Counted from the stretch's first letter, positions 16,548 through 25,697 are shown. The stretch: 64,000 nucleotides of DNA from Micromonospora sp. WMMA1947 (GCF_027497355.1 NZ_CP114909.1:1612001-1676000); one strand, 5' to 3'. Made by a program: numbers and translations. Notes: generated by a model from the letters alone, not told the origin.

Positions 16548-17482
16548 TGGCCGGTGCCCGGCGTCGGCCCGGCAGCTATCGGCGGCCGCTGGCGTTCAGC
16601 GTCCTGGCTGCGGTCCTCGTCGGCCTTCTCGGCCTCTCCCTGCGCGTGATCCCCGGTTCGCCGCTGGAGGCGACCGCGAACTCGCGTCCCGAGCCGACGA
16701 GCGAGCGGTCCGCCCGGCAGCCCGTCGACCGCAACGCGACCCGCGTCGCCCCCTCACCGTCGATCGCCCCGCTGCCGTTCCAGGCGAAGAACCTGGACAG
16801 CCTGAAGATCAAGGGCTGGTACGCCTGGTCCGTGCTGGACAAGCGCACCGGAAAGATCATCGGCTCGGCGAACATGGGCGAGACGAGCACCACCGCGTCC
16901 CTGATCAAGTCCTGGGTGGTCGCCGACTACCTGCGCCTGAGCGCCGCGGACGGCAAGACGCCGAGCGACGCGAAGCTGGCCGACGCCACGAAGATCATCC
17001 GGGACAGCGACAACACCCGGGCCCAGGAGTTCTACAAGAACGTCGGCGGCTCGGACTCGATCGAGCGGCTGATCTCGATCTGCAAGCTGACCGACAGCGA
17101 GGTCGCCGATGACGGCGGCTGGAGCCGCACCGAGCTGTCCCCTCGGGACACCGCCCGCCTCGGGCTCTGCATCGACGACGGGCGGGCCGCCGGGCCGAAG
17201 TGGACCAAGTGGCTGCTCAACGAAATGCGCCAGGTCCGCGCTCCCGGCGACTTCGGCATCCGCAAGGCGTTCCCGGCGGCCCAGCAGAAGAAGATCGCCA
17301 TCAAGAACGGGTGGATCGACCGGGACAAGGAAGAGGAGTACCACGTCAACTGCCTGGCCATCGGCGACACCTGGACGATGGGCGTGATGCTGCGCACCCC
17401 GTTCGGCGTCGAGGGCGGCTGGGAGTACGGCATGGACGCCTGCGAACGGATCACCAAGGCGCTGCTGCGCCCGGCGACCTGA
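16547..17482 (+). CDS. Second secreted serine hydrolase, paralogue of the preceding gene
   Basis: The 311-residue product shares the layout of the preceding protein. A basic start (MAGARRRPGSYRR) leads to a hydrophobic segment (about residues 15-34), a linker and a beta-lactamase-like domain. Motifs are SLIK in TASLIKSWVVADYL, a canonical SDN in IRDSDNTRAQEFY and KNG in IKNGWID. Shared blocks such as DDGRAAGPKWTKWLL show that the pair arose by duplication. The ATG overlaps the previous stop (TGATG), so the two are co-translated. The substrate is unknown; peptidoglycan or a beta-lactam would fit the fold. Confidence 0.74.
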   Translation: MAGARRRPGSYRRPLAFSVLAAVLVGLLGLSLRVIPGSPLEATANSRPEPTSERSARQPVDRNATRVAPSPSIAPLPFQAKNLDSLKIKGWYAWSVLDKRTGKIIGSANMGETSTTASLIKSWVVADYLRLSAADGKTPSDAKLADATKIIRDSDNTRAQEFYKNVGGSDSIERLISICKLTDSEVADDGGWSRTELSPRDTARLGLCIDDGRAAGPKWTKWLLNEMRQVRAPGDFGIRKAFPAAQQKKIAIKNGWIDRDKEEEYHVNCLAIGDTWTMGVMLRTPFGVEGGWEYGMDACERITKALLRPAT

Positions 17483-17498
17483 CCCGGGCACGCCCGGC

Positions 17499-17525
17499 CT
17501 GACTCCGCGCGGCCCGCGCGGTCAG
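17499..17525. terminator. Hairpin between convergent hydrolase and mqnA genes
   Basis: CTGAC-T-CCGCGC and GCGCGG-TCAG form a stem with a small bulge, 16 bases after the hydrolase stop. A 17-base direct repeat, CCCGCGCGGTCAGCCCT, at 17513-17529 and 17536-17552 overlaps it; the second copy includes the mqnA stop codon. Confidence 0.5.
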
Positions 17526-17544
17526 CCCTCGCTCGCCCGCGCGG

Positions 17545-18527
<983 letters not shown>

Positions 18528-18547
18528 GGCGATCAGAACACCGGCGA

Positions 18548-19798
18548 TCAGACCGGCTCCGGCGCCACGGCGGCAGGCGTGGCCGTACGGGCGGCGGCGC
18601 GCTCGGCGCGTACCGCGCGGCGGACCGGCCAGGCCAGCGCCACCACCACGAGCAGGCCGGCCACGCCGCATCCGGCGACGAGCGTGCGCGGGCCGGCAAC
18701 CTCCAGCAGCAGGCCACCGACCAGGTATCCGCCCATCGCGGCGCCCTGGGCGGCCGCCCCGAAGGCGGCGAACGCGCGGCCCCGGGCCGCCTCCGGCACC
18801 CGGCGTGCCAGCAGCAGGTTGTTGAAGACGTTGTCGCCGCCGTTGCCCACGCCGCCCAGCAGCCAGATGGGCGCGAGCAGCCAGGCCGAGGGCACCGCCG
18901 CCGAGACCAGCACCGCCAGACCGCAGCCGCCGAGGAGCAGCAGCCCGGCGCCGAGCAGCGCGCCGTCGTCGGCGAGCCGGCGGGCGACGCGGGCGAACAG
19001 CCACGCGCCGAGCACGATGCCGAGCGTCCAGGAGCCGGTGACCAGGCCGTACACGGTCGCGCTGCTGCCGAGCGTCTCCCGGATGAAGAAGACCTCGATC
19101 ACGTTCACCGCGCCGACCGCGCCGATCACCGCGGCCACGCTGCCGACCATCACCGTCAGCAGCGGGTCGCGGCGCAGCCGCCACGGGGGTGCGACCACGG
19201 CGGCGGTCCCGGCCGTCGCCCGGCGGCCTCCCCTGCGGGTACGGACGAGCAGCCCGGCCGCCACCAGCGAGAGATAGCTGAGGGCGCCGAGGAGCAGCGG
19301 TACGCGGGTGCCGAACTGGCCGACGAGCAGCCCGGCCAGTGCCGGGCCGGCGAGTGCGCCCAGCGTGCCGGCGGTCTGGTTCAGCGCACCGGCACGGGGC
19401 AGGTCCTCGGGCAGCACCATGGCCGGCACCAGCGCGGCGATCACCGGCTGGGTGACCGCGAGCCCGGTCGCGAGCAGCGCCACAAGTGCGATCACCAGCA
19501 CCGGATCCGTGGCGTACGCGAGCGCCACGCATGTCGCGCCCTGGCCGGCCCCGGCGGCGATCAGCAGCACCCGGCTGTCCACCCGGTCGGCGAGGCGGCC
19601 GGTCAGCGGGGCGAGCGCCACGAGCGGCAGTGTCGCGGCGAGCAGCAGCCCGGAGACCGCGAGCCCACCGGCCCCGGCGGACTGGAGCGCAAGCGTAAGG
19701 GCGCTGGTGACCAGGAAGTTCCCGCAACTGGAGACGCCGCGCGCGGTGGCCGCGAGCCAGACGTCCGGCCAGCGCGACGCGGCAGTTGTGAAGGACAT
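18548..19798 (-). CDS. MFS transporter
   Basis: The 416-residue membrane protein has about twelve hydrophobic segments. It carries the MFS signature GRLADRVDSRVLL between helices 2 and 3 and a similar loop (ARVARRLADDG) between helices 8 and 9. It resembles drug-efflux members of the family, but the substrate cannot be told. The ATG at 19798 is preceded by TACTTT and six bases, suggesting its own leaderless promoter. The start codon lies in the centre of a long inverted repeat. An ArsR-type regulator gene is 41 bases upstream in the same direction and is the likely controller. Confidence 0.88.
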   Translation of the reverse strand: MSFTTAASRWPDVWLAATARGVSSCGNFLVTSALTLALQSAGAGGLAVSGLLLAATLPLVALAPLTGRLADRVDSRVLLIAAGAGQGATCVALAYATDPVLVIALVALLATGLAVTQPVIAALVPAMVLPEDLPRAGALNQTAGTLGALAGPALAGLLVGQFGTRVPLLLGALSYLSLVAAGLLVRTRRGGRRATAGTAAVVAPPWRLRRDPLLTVMVGSVAAVIGAVGAVNVIEVFFIRETLGSSATVYGLVTGSWTLGIVLGAWLFARVARRLADDGALLGAGLLLLGGCGLAVLVSAAVPSAWLLAPIWLLGGVGNGGDNVFNNLLLARRVPEAARGRAFAAFGAAAQGAAMGGYLVGGLLLEVAGPRTLVAGCGVAGLLVVVALAWPVRRAVRAERAAARTATPAAVAPEPV

Positions 19799-19834
19799 AC
19801 TTCGAAAGTAATCCTTCACAACTGCCGTGCGCAA
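19781..19834 (-). promoter_or_regulatory. Inverted repeat and leaderless promoter around the MFS start codon
   Basis: GGCAGTTGTGAAGGA (19781-19795, plus strand) and TCCTTCACAACTGCC (19812-19826) are perfect 15-bp inverted copies with a 16-base centre. On the minus strand the centre holds TACTTT, CGAAGT and the ATG of the MFS gene. TTGCGC (19834-19829) is a possible -35, 18 bases before the -10. A regulator bound here would cover both promoter and start. In RNA starting further upstream, the same sequence would form a strong hairpin. Confidence 0.75.
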
Positions 19835-19839
19835 CCCCG

Positions 19840-20421
19840 TCAATCGAGCGGCATCGCCCGATACTGCGTCGCCACCGGCCGGGCTCCGGCCGGCGGATCG
19901 GTCCGGGTCCGTCGCCGGTACGGCTCCATCAGCGCCTGGATCGCCTGGTTCAGCTCCGTCAACTCCTCGGCGGTCATGAGCAGCACGCTGTCGCTGAACC
20001 AGGTCGCCGCGTACCACTCCGGCGGCTCGTCCGGCGCGCGGCGCAGCCACTCCCGGACCCGCTGGGCGTCGCGGACCATGTGCGCCTCGACCAGGGCCGC
20101 CTCGGCGGCATGCGCCTCCGGGTCGGCGTCCGGTCCCACCTCGACGTGGTACGACGGATTCACCGCCTGCCAGACCCGCTCCCGGGCGTCACCCCGGCCG
20201 GGCGCCTGCCGGACCAGCCCGAACTTCGCCAGCTCGCGCAGGTGGTAGCTGGTCGCGCTCGGCGACAGCCCGGCGATCTCGGCGCACTCGGTCGCCGTCG
20301 CACCGCCCTCCAGCGTGCCGAGATGTTCCATGATCGCCATGCGCGCCGGGTGAGCGAGCGCCCGCATCACCTGCGGGTCGCTGATCGTCACCCGGCTCCT
20401 GCCGGGAAGCGCCTCGGTCAT
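19840..20421 (-). CDS. ArsR-family transcriptional regulator
   Basis: The 193-residue protein has a winged helix-turn-helix at residues 15-80 (ALAHPARMAIMEHLGTLEGG, then ECAEIAGLSPSATSYHLRELAKFGLV) typical of ArsR regulators. Its C-terminal half of about 100 residues is helical and has no metal-binding CxC motif, so it probably senses something other than a metal. The gene precedes the MFS transporter. The palindrome at the MFS start is a natural candidate for its operator. Confidence 0.85.
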   Translation of the reverse strand: MTEALPGRSRVTISDPQVMRALAHPARMAIMEHLGTLEGGATATECAEIAGLSPSATSYHLRELAKFGLVRQAPGRGDARERVWQAVNPSYHVEVGPDADPEAHAAEAALVEAHMVRDAQRVREWLRRAPDEPPEWYAATWFSDSVLLMTAEELTELNQAIQALMEPYRRRTRTDPPAGARPVATQYRAMPLD

Positions 20422-20429
20422 GCCTCAAT

Positions 20430-20456
20430 GATCCCGCGTCCACAGACGCCGGGATC
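20430..20456 (-). terminator. Hairpin after the HigBA-like pair
   Basis: GATCCCGCGTC (20430-20440) and GACGCCGGGATC (20445-20456) form a stem with one bulged base around loop CACA. It follows the antitoxin stop by about 20 bases and precedes the arsR start. Confidence 0.6.
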
Positions 20457-20476
20457 CAGTGGTGAACCCATCGGAT

Positions 20477-20797
20477 TCAGGCAACCTTGAGCTGCTCGTC
20501 GCCGAAGTCGGCGATCAGCTTGAGGGTGCCGCCGAGCGCGCCGATGTAGCGCGCGAGCACCTCCTGGGTCGCCACGTTGCCCGACTCGATCTGCGACACC
20601 CGGGCGACCGAGACACCCATTCTCGATGCCACCTGCTCCTGGGTCATCTCCCGCCGCTTGCGCAATTCAGCGAGCCGCCACCCGCGGGCGTGATCGAGCA
20701 TCGCCCCGACCTCGGCCTCGAACGCACGCGGGCCGCCGGCCGTGTCGATAGCCCGGTCCAGGTTGGTGGTGTCACGCCAGCGCTTGACCCCGCTCAT
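20477..20797 (-). CDS. higA: XRE-family antitoxin (HigA-like)
   Basis: The 106-residue protein has a Cro/C1-type helix-turn-helix in its C-terminal half (REMTQEQVASRMGVSVARVSQ), followed by the usual YIGALGGTLKLIADFGDE end seen in HigA-type antitoxins. I chose the ATG at 20797, which overlaps the toxin stop as ATGA; a longer frame to 20881 reads through the toxin gene. The toxin-first order fits HigBA systems. It would repress the AT-rich promoter upstream of the toxin. Confidence 0.87.
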   Translation of the reverse strand: MSGVKRWRDTTNLDRAIDTAGGPRAFEAEVGAMLDHARGWRLAELRKRREMTQEQVASRMGVSVARVSQIESGNVATQEVLARYIGALGGTLKLIADFGDEQLKVA

Positions 20798-21165
20798 CGG
20801 TTCTCCTCCTGCCGTTCCTTGAGGTACGTGTCGTACAGCTGCTCCGCCTCCGGAATGGCTTCGCGATACCACCGTGCCCACTGCCCGGACTTGTCACCGG
20901 CGACCAGCAGCACCGCCGAGCGCCATGGATCGAAGACGAACAGAACCCTGATCTCGGTCCGCCCCGCCGACGGGGGCCGCAGCTCCTTGAGATTGCTCAG
21001 ACGCGATGCGGTGATGCTGTCGACGAGAGGCCGCCCTTCGGCCGGCCCGTTGCGTTCGAGCACCAGGATGGCCTGGTTGACGAGGCGGTGGGATTCGCGG
21101 TCGCGAACGTAGAGCTGGTCGAGGAATTCCTCCACCTGCCCGGTCATCAGGATCTCCCACTCCAT
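20794..21165 (-). CDS. higB: RelE/HigB-like toxin
   Basis: The 123-residue protein resembles the HigB/Gp49 branch of RelE-type mRNA interferases. It has a VNQAILVLERNG helix, SRLSNLKELRPPS, then the core strand TEIRVLFVFDPWRSAVLLVAGDKSG and a C-terminal helix WYREAIPEAEQLYDTYLKE. The ATG at 21165 follows GGAGG by 7-8 bases. It is the first gene of a two-gene operon with the antitoxin. Activity is inferred from family and pairing. Confidence 0.87.
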   Translation of the reverse strand: MEWEILMTGQVEEFLDQLYVRDRESHRLVNQAILVLERNGPAEGRPLVDSITASRLSNLKELRPPSAGRTEIRVLFVFDPWRSAVLLVAGDKSGQWARWYREAIPEAEQLYDTYLKERQEENR

Positions 21166-21210
21166 CCCCCGCACCTCCGGACTTAATAATATTCTTAAGG
21201 CGGAGGCGGG
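21166..21210 (-). promoter_or_regulatory. AT-rich promoter region of the HigBA-like pair
   Basis: Plus-strand CTTAATAATATTCTTAAG (21182-21199) is an AT-rich, nearly palindromic island in very GC-rich DNA, just upstream of the toxin ribosome-binding site. It contains TATTAT-type hexamers on the minus strand. It probably combines the -10 with the operator for the antitoxin. Confidence 0.5.
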
Positions 21211-21388
21211 TCGAGCGAAACGGCAGCCACCAGGAAATTGGTTGGCGCGACCGGCCGGCGCTCCCGTAGCGTGGAGGGCCGCCCGACGGCCGCGGTGAGC
21301 ATGCACCGCAGCGGACGTCCCCGCGCCGGGAGCAGGCCAACCGCCCCGGATACGCGAGCGAGCCTCAGTTGAGCCATCGGAGTTCACA

Positions 21389-23434
21389 GTGCCCGCAACC
21401 GACCTTGACGCCACACCCGGCCTCGACGCCGAACTCGCCGCCGAGCGTGCCCACCTCACCGCCTCCCGCGCCGCGCTGACCCGGATGCGGGAACGCGCCG
21501 AGTCGCTCTTCGCCACCGGCGACAAGGTGGCCGGCGACTCGTACACCGCCGAGCAGCTCGGCCGGCACATGGCCCGGCGGGTCAAGGAGCTGGCCGACGA
21601 TCCGACCACCCCGCTGTTCTTCGGCCGCCTGGACTTCGGGGAGGCAGACCCGGACCACGCCGGCCGGGAGTACCACGTCGGGCGGCGGCACGTCACCGAC
21701 GAGCTGGGCGAGCCGCTGGTGCTGGACTGGCGGGCCCCGGTCTCCCGGTCGTTCTACCGGGCCAGCGCGCGGGACCCGCAGGGTGTCGCGGTACGGCGCC
21801 GGTTCGGGTTCAGCGCCGGGACGCTGACCAGCTTCGAGGACGAGCACCTGGACCGGGGTGAGGAACTCGGCACCGCCAGCCGCATCCTCACCGCCGAGAT
21901 CGAGCGCCCCCGTGTCGGCCCGATGCGGGACATCGTCGCCACCATCCAGCCCGAGCAGGACGAGCTGGTCCGGGCCGACCTGGCCGACTCGATCTGCGTC
22001 CAGGGCGCTCCCGGCACCGGGAAGACGGCGGTCGGGCTGCACCGCGCCGCGTACCTGCTCTATCTGCACCGGGAACGGCTGCGCCGCTCGGGTGTGCTGA
22101 TCGTCGGGCCGAACCGGGCGTTCCTGTCGTACATCGCGGCGGTGCTGCCGGCGCTCGGTGAGGTCGAGGTCGAGCAGGCCACGGTGGAGGACCTGGTCGC
22201 GCGGGTACCGGTCCGCGCGGTCGACGACCCGGCCGCCGCCGCGCTCAAGCACGACGTCCGGATGGCCGAGGTGCTGCGCCGGGCGGTCGACGCCCACATC
22301 GGTACGCCCACCGAGCCGATCATGGTGTCGGACGGCTCGTACCGGTGGCGGATCGGGCTCGACCCGCTGCACCGGCTGGTCACCGAGACCCGCCGGGAAG
22401 GTCTGCCCTACGCCACCGGCCGGGAACGGGTCCGGGCGCGGGTGGTGGGGCTGCTGCAACGCCAGGCCGAGGCCCGCCGGGCGGAGTCACCGAGCGACGC
22501 CTGGCTGCGCCGGATGAGCCGGATCAAGCCGGTCACCGACCTGCTCGACGCGGTCTGGCCGGCGCTCACCGCGGACGGGCTGCTGCACCGGCTGCGCACC
22601 GACGCCGACGCGCTCGCCGCCGCCGCGGACGGCCTACTCACGCCCGAGGAGCAGGAGCTGTTCCGGTCCGGCAAGGTCGCGCGCACCGCGAAGGCGACCC
22701 GGTGGACCGCCGCCGACGCGGTGCTCATCGACGAGGTGGCCGGGCTGCTGGAACGGCCCGCCGGCTTCGGGCACGTGGTGGTCGACGAGGCGCAGGACCT
22801 GTCCCCGATGCAGTGCCGGGCCATCGCCCGGCGCAGTGAGCACGGCTCGATCACGCTGCTCGGCGACCTGGCGCAGGGCACCGCGCCGTGGGCGGCCACC
22901 GACTGGCGGGAGTCCCTGGCCCACCTGGGCAAGCCGGACGCCGCCGTGGTGCCGCTGAGTGTGGGCTTCCGGGTTCCGGCCGCCGTGGTGGCGTTCGCGA
23001 ACCGGCTGCTGCCGGCGCTCGCCGTCGACGTACCCCCGGCCCGCTCGCTTCGCCACGACGGCGCGCTGGATGTGCGTACCGCCAAGGACCTGACGGCCGC
23101 GACGGTGGCCGAGGTGCGGGCGGCGCTTGCCCACGACGGCTCGGTCGGTGTGATCGCCGCCGACGACGCGGTGGACCGGCTCCGCGCGGCGCTCGCCGAC
23201 GCGGGTGTCGAGACCGCGACCGCCGACGACGTCGAGGCCGCGGCGCGCGTCACGGTGGTCCCGGCGACGCTGGTGAAGGGCCTGGAGTACGACCACGTGG
23301 TGGTCGTCGAGCCGGCCGCGATCGTGGCCGCCGAGCCGCGCGGGCTGCACCGCCTCTACGTGGTGCTGACCCGGGCGGTCTCCCGCCTGGCCGTGCTGCA
23401 CCGCGAGCCGCTGCCCGCGCCGCTGGCCGCCTGA
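21389..23434 (+). CDS. HelD-family UvrD-like helicase (RNA polymerase recycling)
   Basis: The 681-residue protein fits the HelD family of SF1 helicase-like proteins that free stalled RNA polymerase. It has an N-terminal coiled-coil region (residues 10-75) and Walker A GAPGTGKT at residues 206-213. Walker B is VVVDEAQDLSPMQ, and late motifs are SVGFRVP and VVPATLVKGLEYDHVVV with LYVVLTRA. Some actinobacterial members (HelR) protect RNA polymerase from rifamycins; I saw no rifamycin-associated palindrome upstream. GGAG precedes the GTG start by 7 bases. It runs divergently from the toxin-antitoxin pair. Confidence 0.88.
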   Translation: MPATDLDATPGLDAELAAERAHLTASRAALTRMRERAESLFATGDKVAGDSYTAEQLGRHMARRVKELADDPTTPLFFGRLDFGEADPDHAGREYHVGRRHVTDELGEPLVLDWRAPVSRSFYRASARDPQGVAVRRRFGFSAGTLTSFEDEHLDRGEELGTASRILTAEIERPRVGPMRDIVATIQPEQDELVRADLADSICVQGAPGTGKTAVGLHRAAYLLYLHRERLRRSGVLIVGPNRAFLSYIAAVLPALGEVEVEQATVEDLVARVPVRAVDDPAAAALKHDVRMAEVLRRAVDAHIGTPTEPIMVSDGSYRWRIGLDPLHRLVTETRREGLPYATGRERVRARVVGLLQRQAEARRAESPSDAWLRRMSRIKPVTDLLDAVWPALTADGLLHRLRTDADALAAAADGLLTPEEQELFRSGKVARTAKATRWTAADAVLIDEVAGLLERPAGFGHVVVDEAQDLSPMQCRAIARRSEHGSITLLGDLAQGTAPWAATDWRESLAHLGKPDAAVVPLSVGFRVPAAVVAFANRLLPALAVDVPPARSLRHDGALDVRTAKDLTAATVAEVRAALAHDGSVGVIAADDAVDRLRAALADAGVETATADDVEAAARVTVVPATLVKGLEYDHVVVVEPAAIVAAEPRGLHRLYVVLTRAVSRLAVLHREPLPAPLAA

Positions 23435-23442
23435 CGGGAGCG

Positions 23443-23474
23443 GACCGGCCACCGGTGACACCGGCGGCCCGGTC
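23443..23474. terminator. Hairpin between the HelD-type gene and the WXG cassette
   Basis: GACCGGCCACCGGTG and CACCGGCGGCCCGGTC are near-complementary arms with one bulge and one mismatch. They lie between two convergent genes, so this could serve both strands. Confidence 0.5.
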
Positions 23475-24072
23475 AGGCGGACAGTGCGGTGGCGACGTCG
23501 CGCAGCGGGCGGCCGGACTCGGCGATCGGCACGGTGAACGACAGCCAGGAGCCGTCGGTGAAGTCGATCCGCAGCCGCTTCGGGTTGAGCCGGTGCCACC
23601 CCACCCGCGCGGAGGCGATCTCCGCGCGCGCGGCCGACCAGGCCACTGCGGTCTCGGCCAACGCACGTTCCTCGGCCTCGCGCCCGGCCAGCAGCTTCAC
23701 CCCGCCGGTACGGCAGACGACCAGCCGCCGGTCGGTGACCGCGAGCAGCGTCTCCCGGACCTGCAGGTCGGGCCGGGGCGGACGGAGCGCGCGGTGCAGG
23801 CGCGAGGCGGCCGAGCCTGGGGCACCGCGCCCGGCGATCCCCCAGCCGATCGCGTCGACGAGGCGGTCCCCACGGTCCCAGGTGGCCAGTGGCAGCAGCA
23901 CGTTGAGCAGCACCGAGCCGACGGTCCGCCGGCCCGGGTCGGTGGTGGACTCCGGCTCGGGCGGTGGCGCCGGAGCTAGTCCCTGGCCGACGTCGGCCTT
24001 GGCGTGGGCCAGGACGCGCTCGCCCGGCTCGACGAGCAGGCCGATCCGGTCGCGGTATCTGGTCTCGTCCAT
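23473..24072 (-). CDS. Hypothetical protein, last gene of the WXG/YbaB cassette
   Basis: The 199-residue protein is unrecognised. It begins with a charged helix (MDETRYRDRIGLLVEPGERVLAHAKADV) and has a Pro/Glu linker. The second half looks beta-rich and could be a PH-like or lipid-contact fold (ETLLAVTDRRLVVCRTGGVKLL, then LRIDFTDGSWLSFTVP). No membrane segment or signal peptide is evident. It starts four bases after the YbaB-like gene and is clearly part of the same operon. Its job is unknown. Confidence 0.7.
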   Translation of the reverse strand: MDETRYRDRIGLLVEPGERVLAHAKADVGQGLAPAPPPEPESTTDPGRRTVGSVLLNVLLPLATWDRGDRLVDAIGWGIAGRGAPGSAASRLHRALRPPRPDLQVRETLLAVTDRRLVVCRTGGVKLLAGREAEERALAETAVAWSAARAEIASARVGWHRLNPKRLRIDFTDGSWLSFTVPIAESGRPLRDVATALSA

Positions 24073-24076
24073 CGGC

Positions 24077-24430
24077 TCAGTATCGGTCGTGGCCGTAGCC
24101 GTCGTCGGCGGGGCGCTCCGCGGCGGGGGCGTTGCCCATCACCTCGCCGACGATCTCGCGTACCCGGGCCGCGGCGGCCTCCTGCGCCCGGTTCGCCGCC
24201 GAGGTGATCTCCTCGGCGAGCGTGTACGAGTCGAAGCGCATGGCCCGCGCGTTGATGTCGGTGGAGAGGATCTTGCCGTCGGCGGCGGCCACGACGGTGA
24301 CCAGGCCGGAGTCGCTCACCCCCTCGGCGCTGCTCTGCTCCAGCTCGGCCATCCGCGCGCCGAGTTCGCGCTGCCACCCGTCCAGGTTGCGGGCGAGCGC
24401 CTCGATCCGGTCCAGGGCCGGAAACGTCAT
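24077..24430 (-). CDS. YbaB/EbfC-family protein
   Basis: The 117-residue protein has the YbaB/EbfC layout: an N-terminal helix (DRIEALARNLDGWQRELGARMAELEQ), a central strand pair (GLVTVVAAADGKILSTDINARAM) and a C-terminal helix (LAEEITSAANRAQEAAAARVREIV). Family members bind DNA as dimers, but in actinobacteria many copies lie beside WXG/ESX genes, as here. It is nine bases downstream of the WXG-like gene. A structural or nucleoid role is possible; none is proven. Confidence 0.78.
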   Translation of the reverse strand: MTFPALDRIEALARNLDGWQRELGARMAELEQSSAEGVSDSGLVTVVAAADGKILSTDINARAMRFDSYTLAEEITSAANRAQEAAAARVREIVGEVMGNAPAAERPADDGYGHDRY

Positions 24431-24439
24431 TGCTGCCTC

Positions 24440-25366
24440 TCAGTTCACGATCGAGTCGAACACGTTCTGCACGCCCTTGGTGTACGGGCCGAGGTCGTCG
24501 CGGTACGTGCCGTCCGTCAGGTAGTTGCGGTCCTTGCGCCCGTCGGAGACGTCGTGCAGGCCCATTCCGGTGTCGAGCAGGGCGCCGCCGATGCCGGGGA
24601 TGTTCACCGGGGACGCCTGGTTGATGACGAACTTGCCCGGGAACAGGATGGCGGCGCGCTTGGCCTTGAACACCATCGCCTCCCTGGTGTAGCCGGCCTT
24701 GCTGAACGCGCCGTACGCCTTCTTGGCTTTGCGGAGCTCCAGCACCACCTGGCGGTAGCGCATGAGCAGCTCGGCGACCTTCTGGAGCTTGGTGGCGAGC
24801 TTCGTGAGGATCTCCGCGAACCGCGCCACGATCTTGACCATGCGGCCGACGGTGGTGGCGAGCCGGGCCAGCACCCGCACCACTGTGGCGGCCAGGCTCA
24901 CGCCGGCGCTCAGCGCCGCCGCCACCGCGGCGATGATGACCTCGGTCAGGAACCAGAGCAGGAACTCCAGGATCAGCTCGACCAGCAGGTTGAACGCGTC
25001 CACCGACGCGTTCGCGGAGTCGACGAGCACCTCCTTGGTGCCGTCCAGCCCCTTGGCCAGATCGTCCATCGCCTCCTCGATGGACTGCATCGAGGCGTGG
25101 AACTTCTCCGCCGCGTCGCCGTCCCAGGCGCCGCGCAGCCGCGCCCGGTCGGCGATCTGGTCACCGGCGATCTGCCGGACCGCCTCCCCGGTGGTCAGCG
25201 CGAGCTGGGCCGCCCGCATCAGGTCGTCCGGCTCACCGGCGACCAGTTCCAGGAGCTGCTCGAACGGCCACAGCACCGCGTTCGACAGCGGCTTGAACGG
25301 GTCGGGCGTGCCCGACACGATCTGCTCGAAGTAGGTCTTGTTGCGCTGGAGCGCCTCGGTGCTCAT
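24440..25366 (-). CDS. WXG100-like protein with long hydrophobic centre
   Basis: The 308-residue protein has an N-terminal helical hairpin domain with a WxG turn (LRGAWDGDAAEKFHASMQS, about residues 77-95) as in type VII secretion substrates. The middle (about residues 125-175) is strongly hydrophobic (LLVELILEFLLWFLTEVIIAA) and could enter a membrane. A helical basic region follows (KLQKVAELLMRYRQVVLEL). The C-terminal 80 residues (FPGKFVINQASPVNIPG onward) may be a distinct domain. Layout resembles polymorphic-toxin-type substrates, but no toxin active site is recognised. Confidence 0.72.
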   Translation of the reverse strand: MSTEALQRNKTYFEQIVSGTPDPFKPLSNAVLWPFEQLLELVAGEPDDLMRAAQLALTTGEAVRQIAGDQIADRARLRGAWDGDAAEKFHASMQSIEEAMDDLAKGLDGTKEVLVDSANASVDAFNLLVELILEFLLWFLTEVIIAAVAAALSAGVSLAATVVRVLARLATTVGRMVKIVARFAEILTKLATKLQKVAELLMRYRQVVLELRKAKKAYGAFSKAGYTREAMVFKAKRAAILFPGKFVINQASPVNIPGIGGALLDTGMGLHDVSDGRKDRNYLTDGTYRDDLGPYTKGVQNVFDSIVN

Positions 25367-25376
25367 CCCCGCTCCC

Positions 25377-25697
25377 TCAGCCGCCCGCGGTGAACATGGT
25401 GTCGTTCGCCGAGTCCGTGTCGTCGTACGCGGCGGCGGTCTCCATCAGACCGGCGGCGATGGTCAGCATGGTCTCGGCGCCGTCCGCCAGCCCCTCCAGG
25501 CACGCCTCGAACTGCTGCTCGTACGCGGCGGCAAGGCTGAACGACGCGGGCATCACGCCGAAGGAGTGCCGGGCCACGTGGCCGTCGCGGAAAGTCCGCT
25601 CCAGCTCACGGAACCGGGAGGACCGGTCCCGGGAGGCGAGGGCGAACGCCCTCAGCGCCTCCGGCTGGACGTCGAGATTCCTGCTCGGACTGGTCAC
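25377..25697 (-). CDS. Small ESX/WXG-type helical protein
   Basis: The 106-residue protein is a predicted helical hairpin of the type VII secretion target type. It has two long helices (PEALRAFALASRDRSSRFREL and AAYEQQFEACLEGLADGAETM) joined by a loop, and it ends in a flexible acidic tail. No WxG is obvious. The GTG at 25697 follows GGGAGGG; a longer frame to 25844 reads into low-complexity sequence. It is the first gene of the four-gene cassette. Confidence 0.72.
   Translation of the reverse strand: MTSPSRNLDVQPEALRAFALASRDRSSRFRELERTFRDGHVARHSFGVMPASFSLAAAYEQQFEACLEGLADGAETMLTIAAGLMETAAAYDDTDSANDTMFTAGG

Noticed and set aside
21182..21388. Rifamycin-associated element before the HelD-type gene
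   Set aside because: No palindrome of the expected GGGGC...GCCCC kind could be recognised in this gap.
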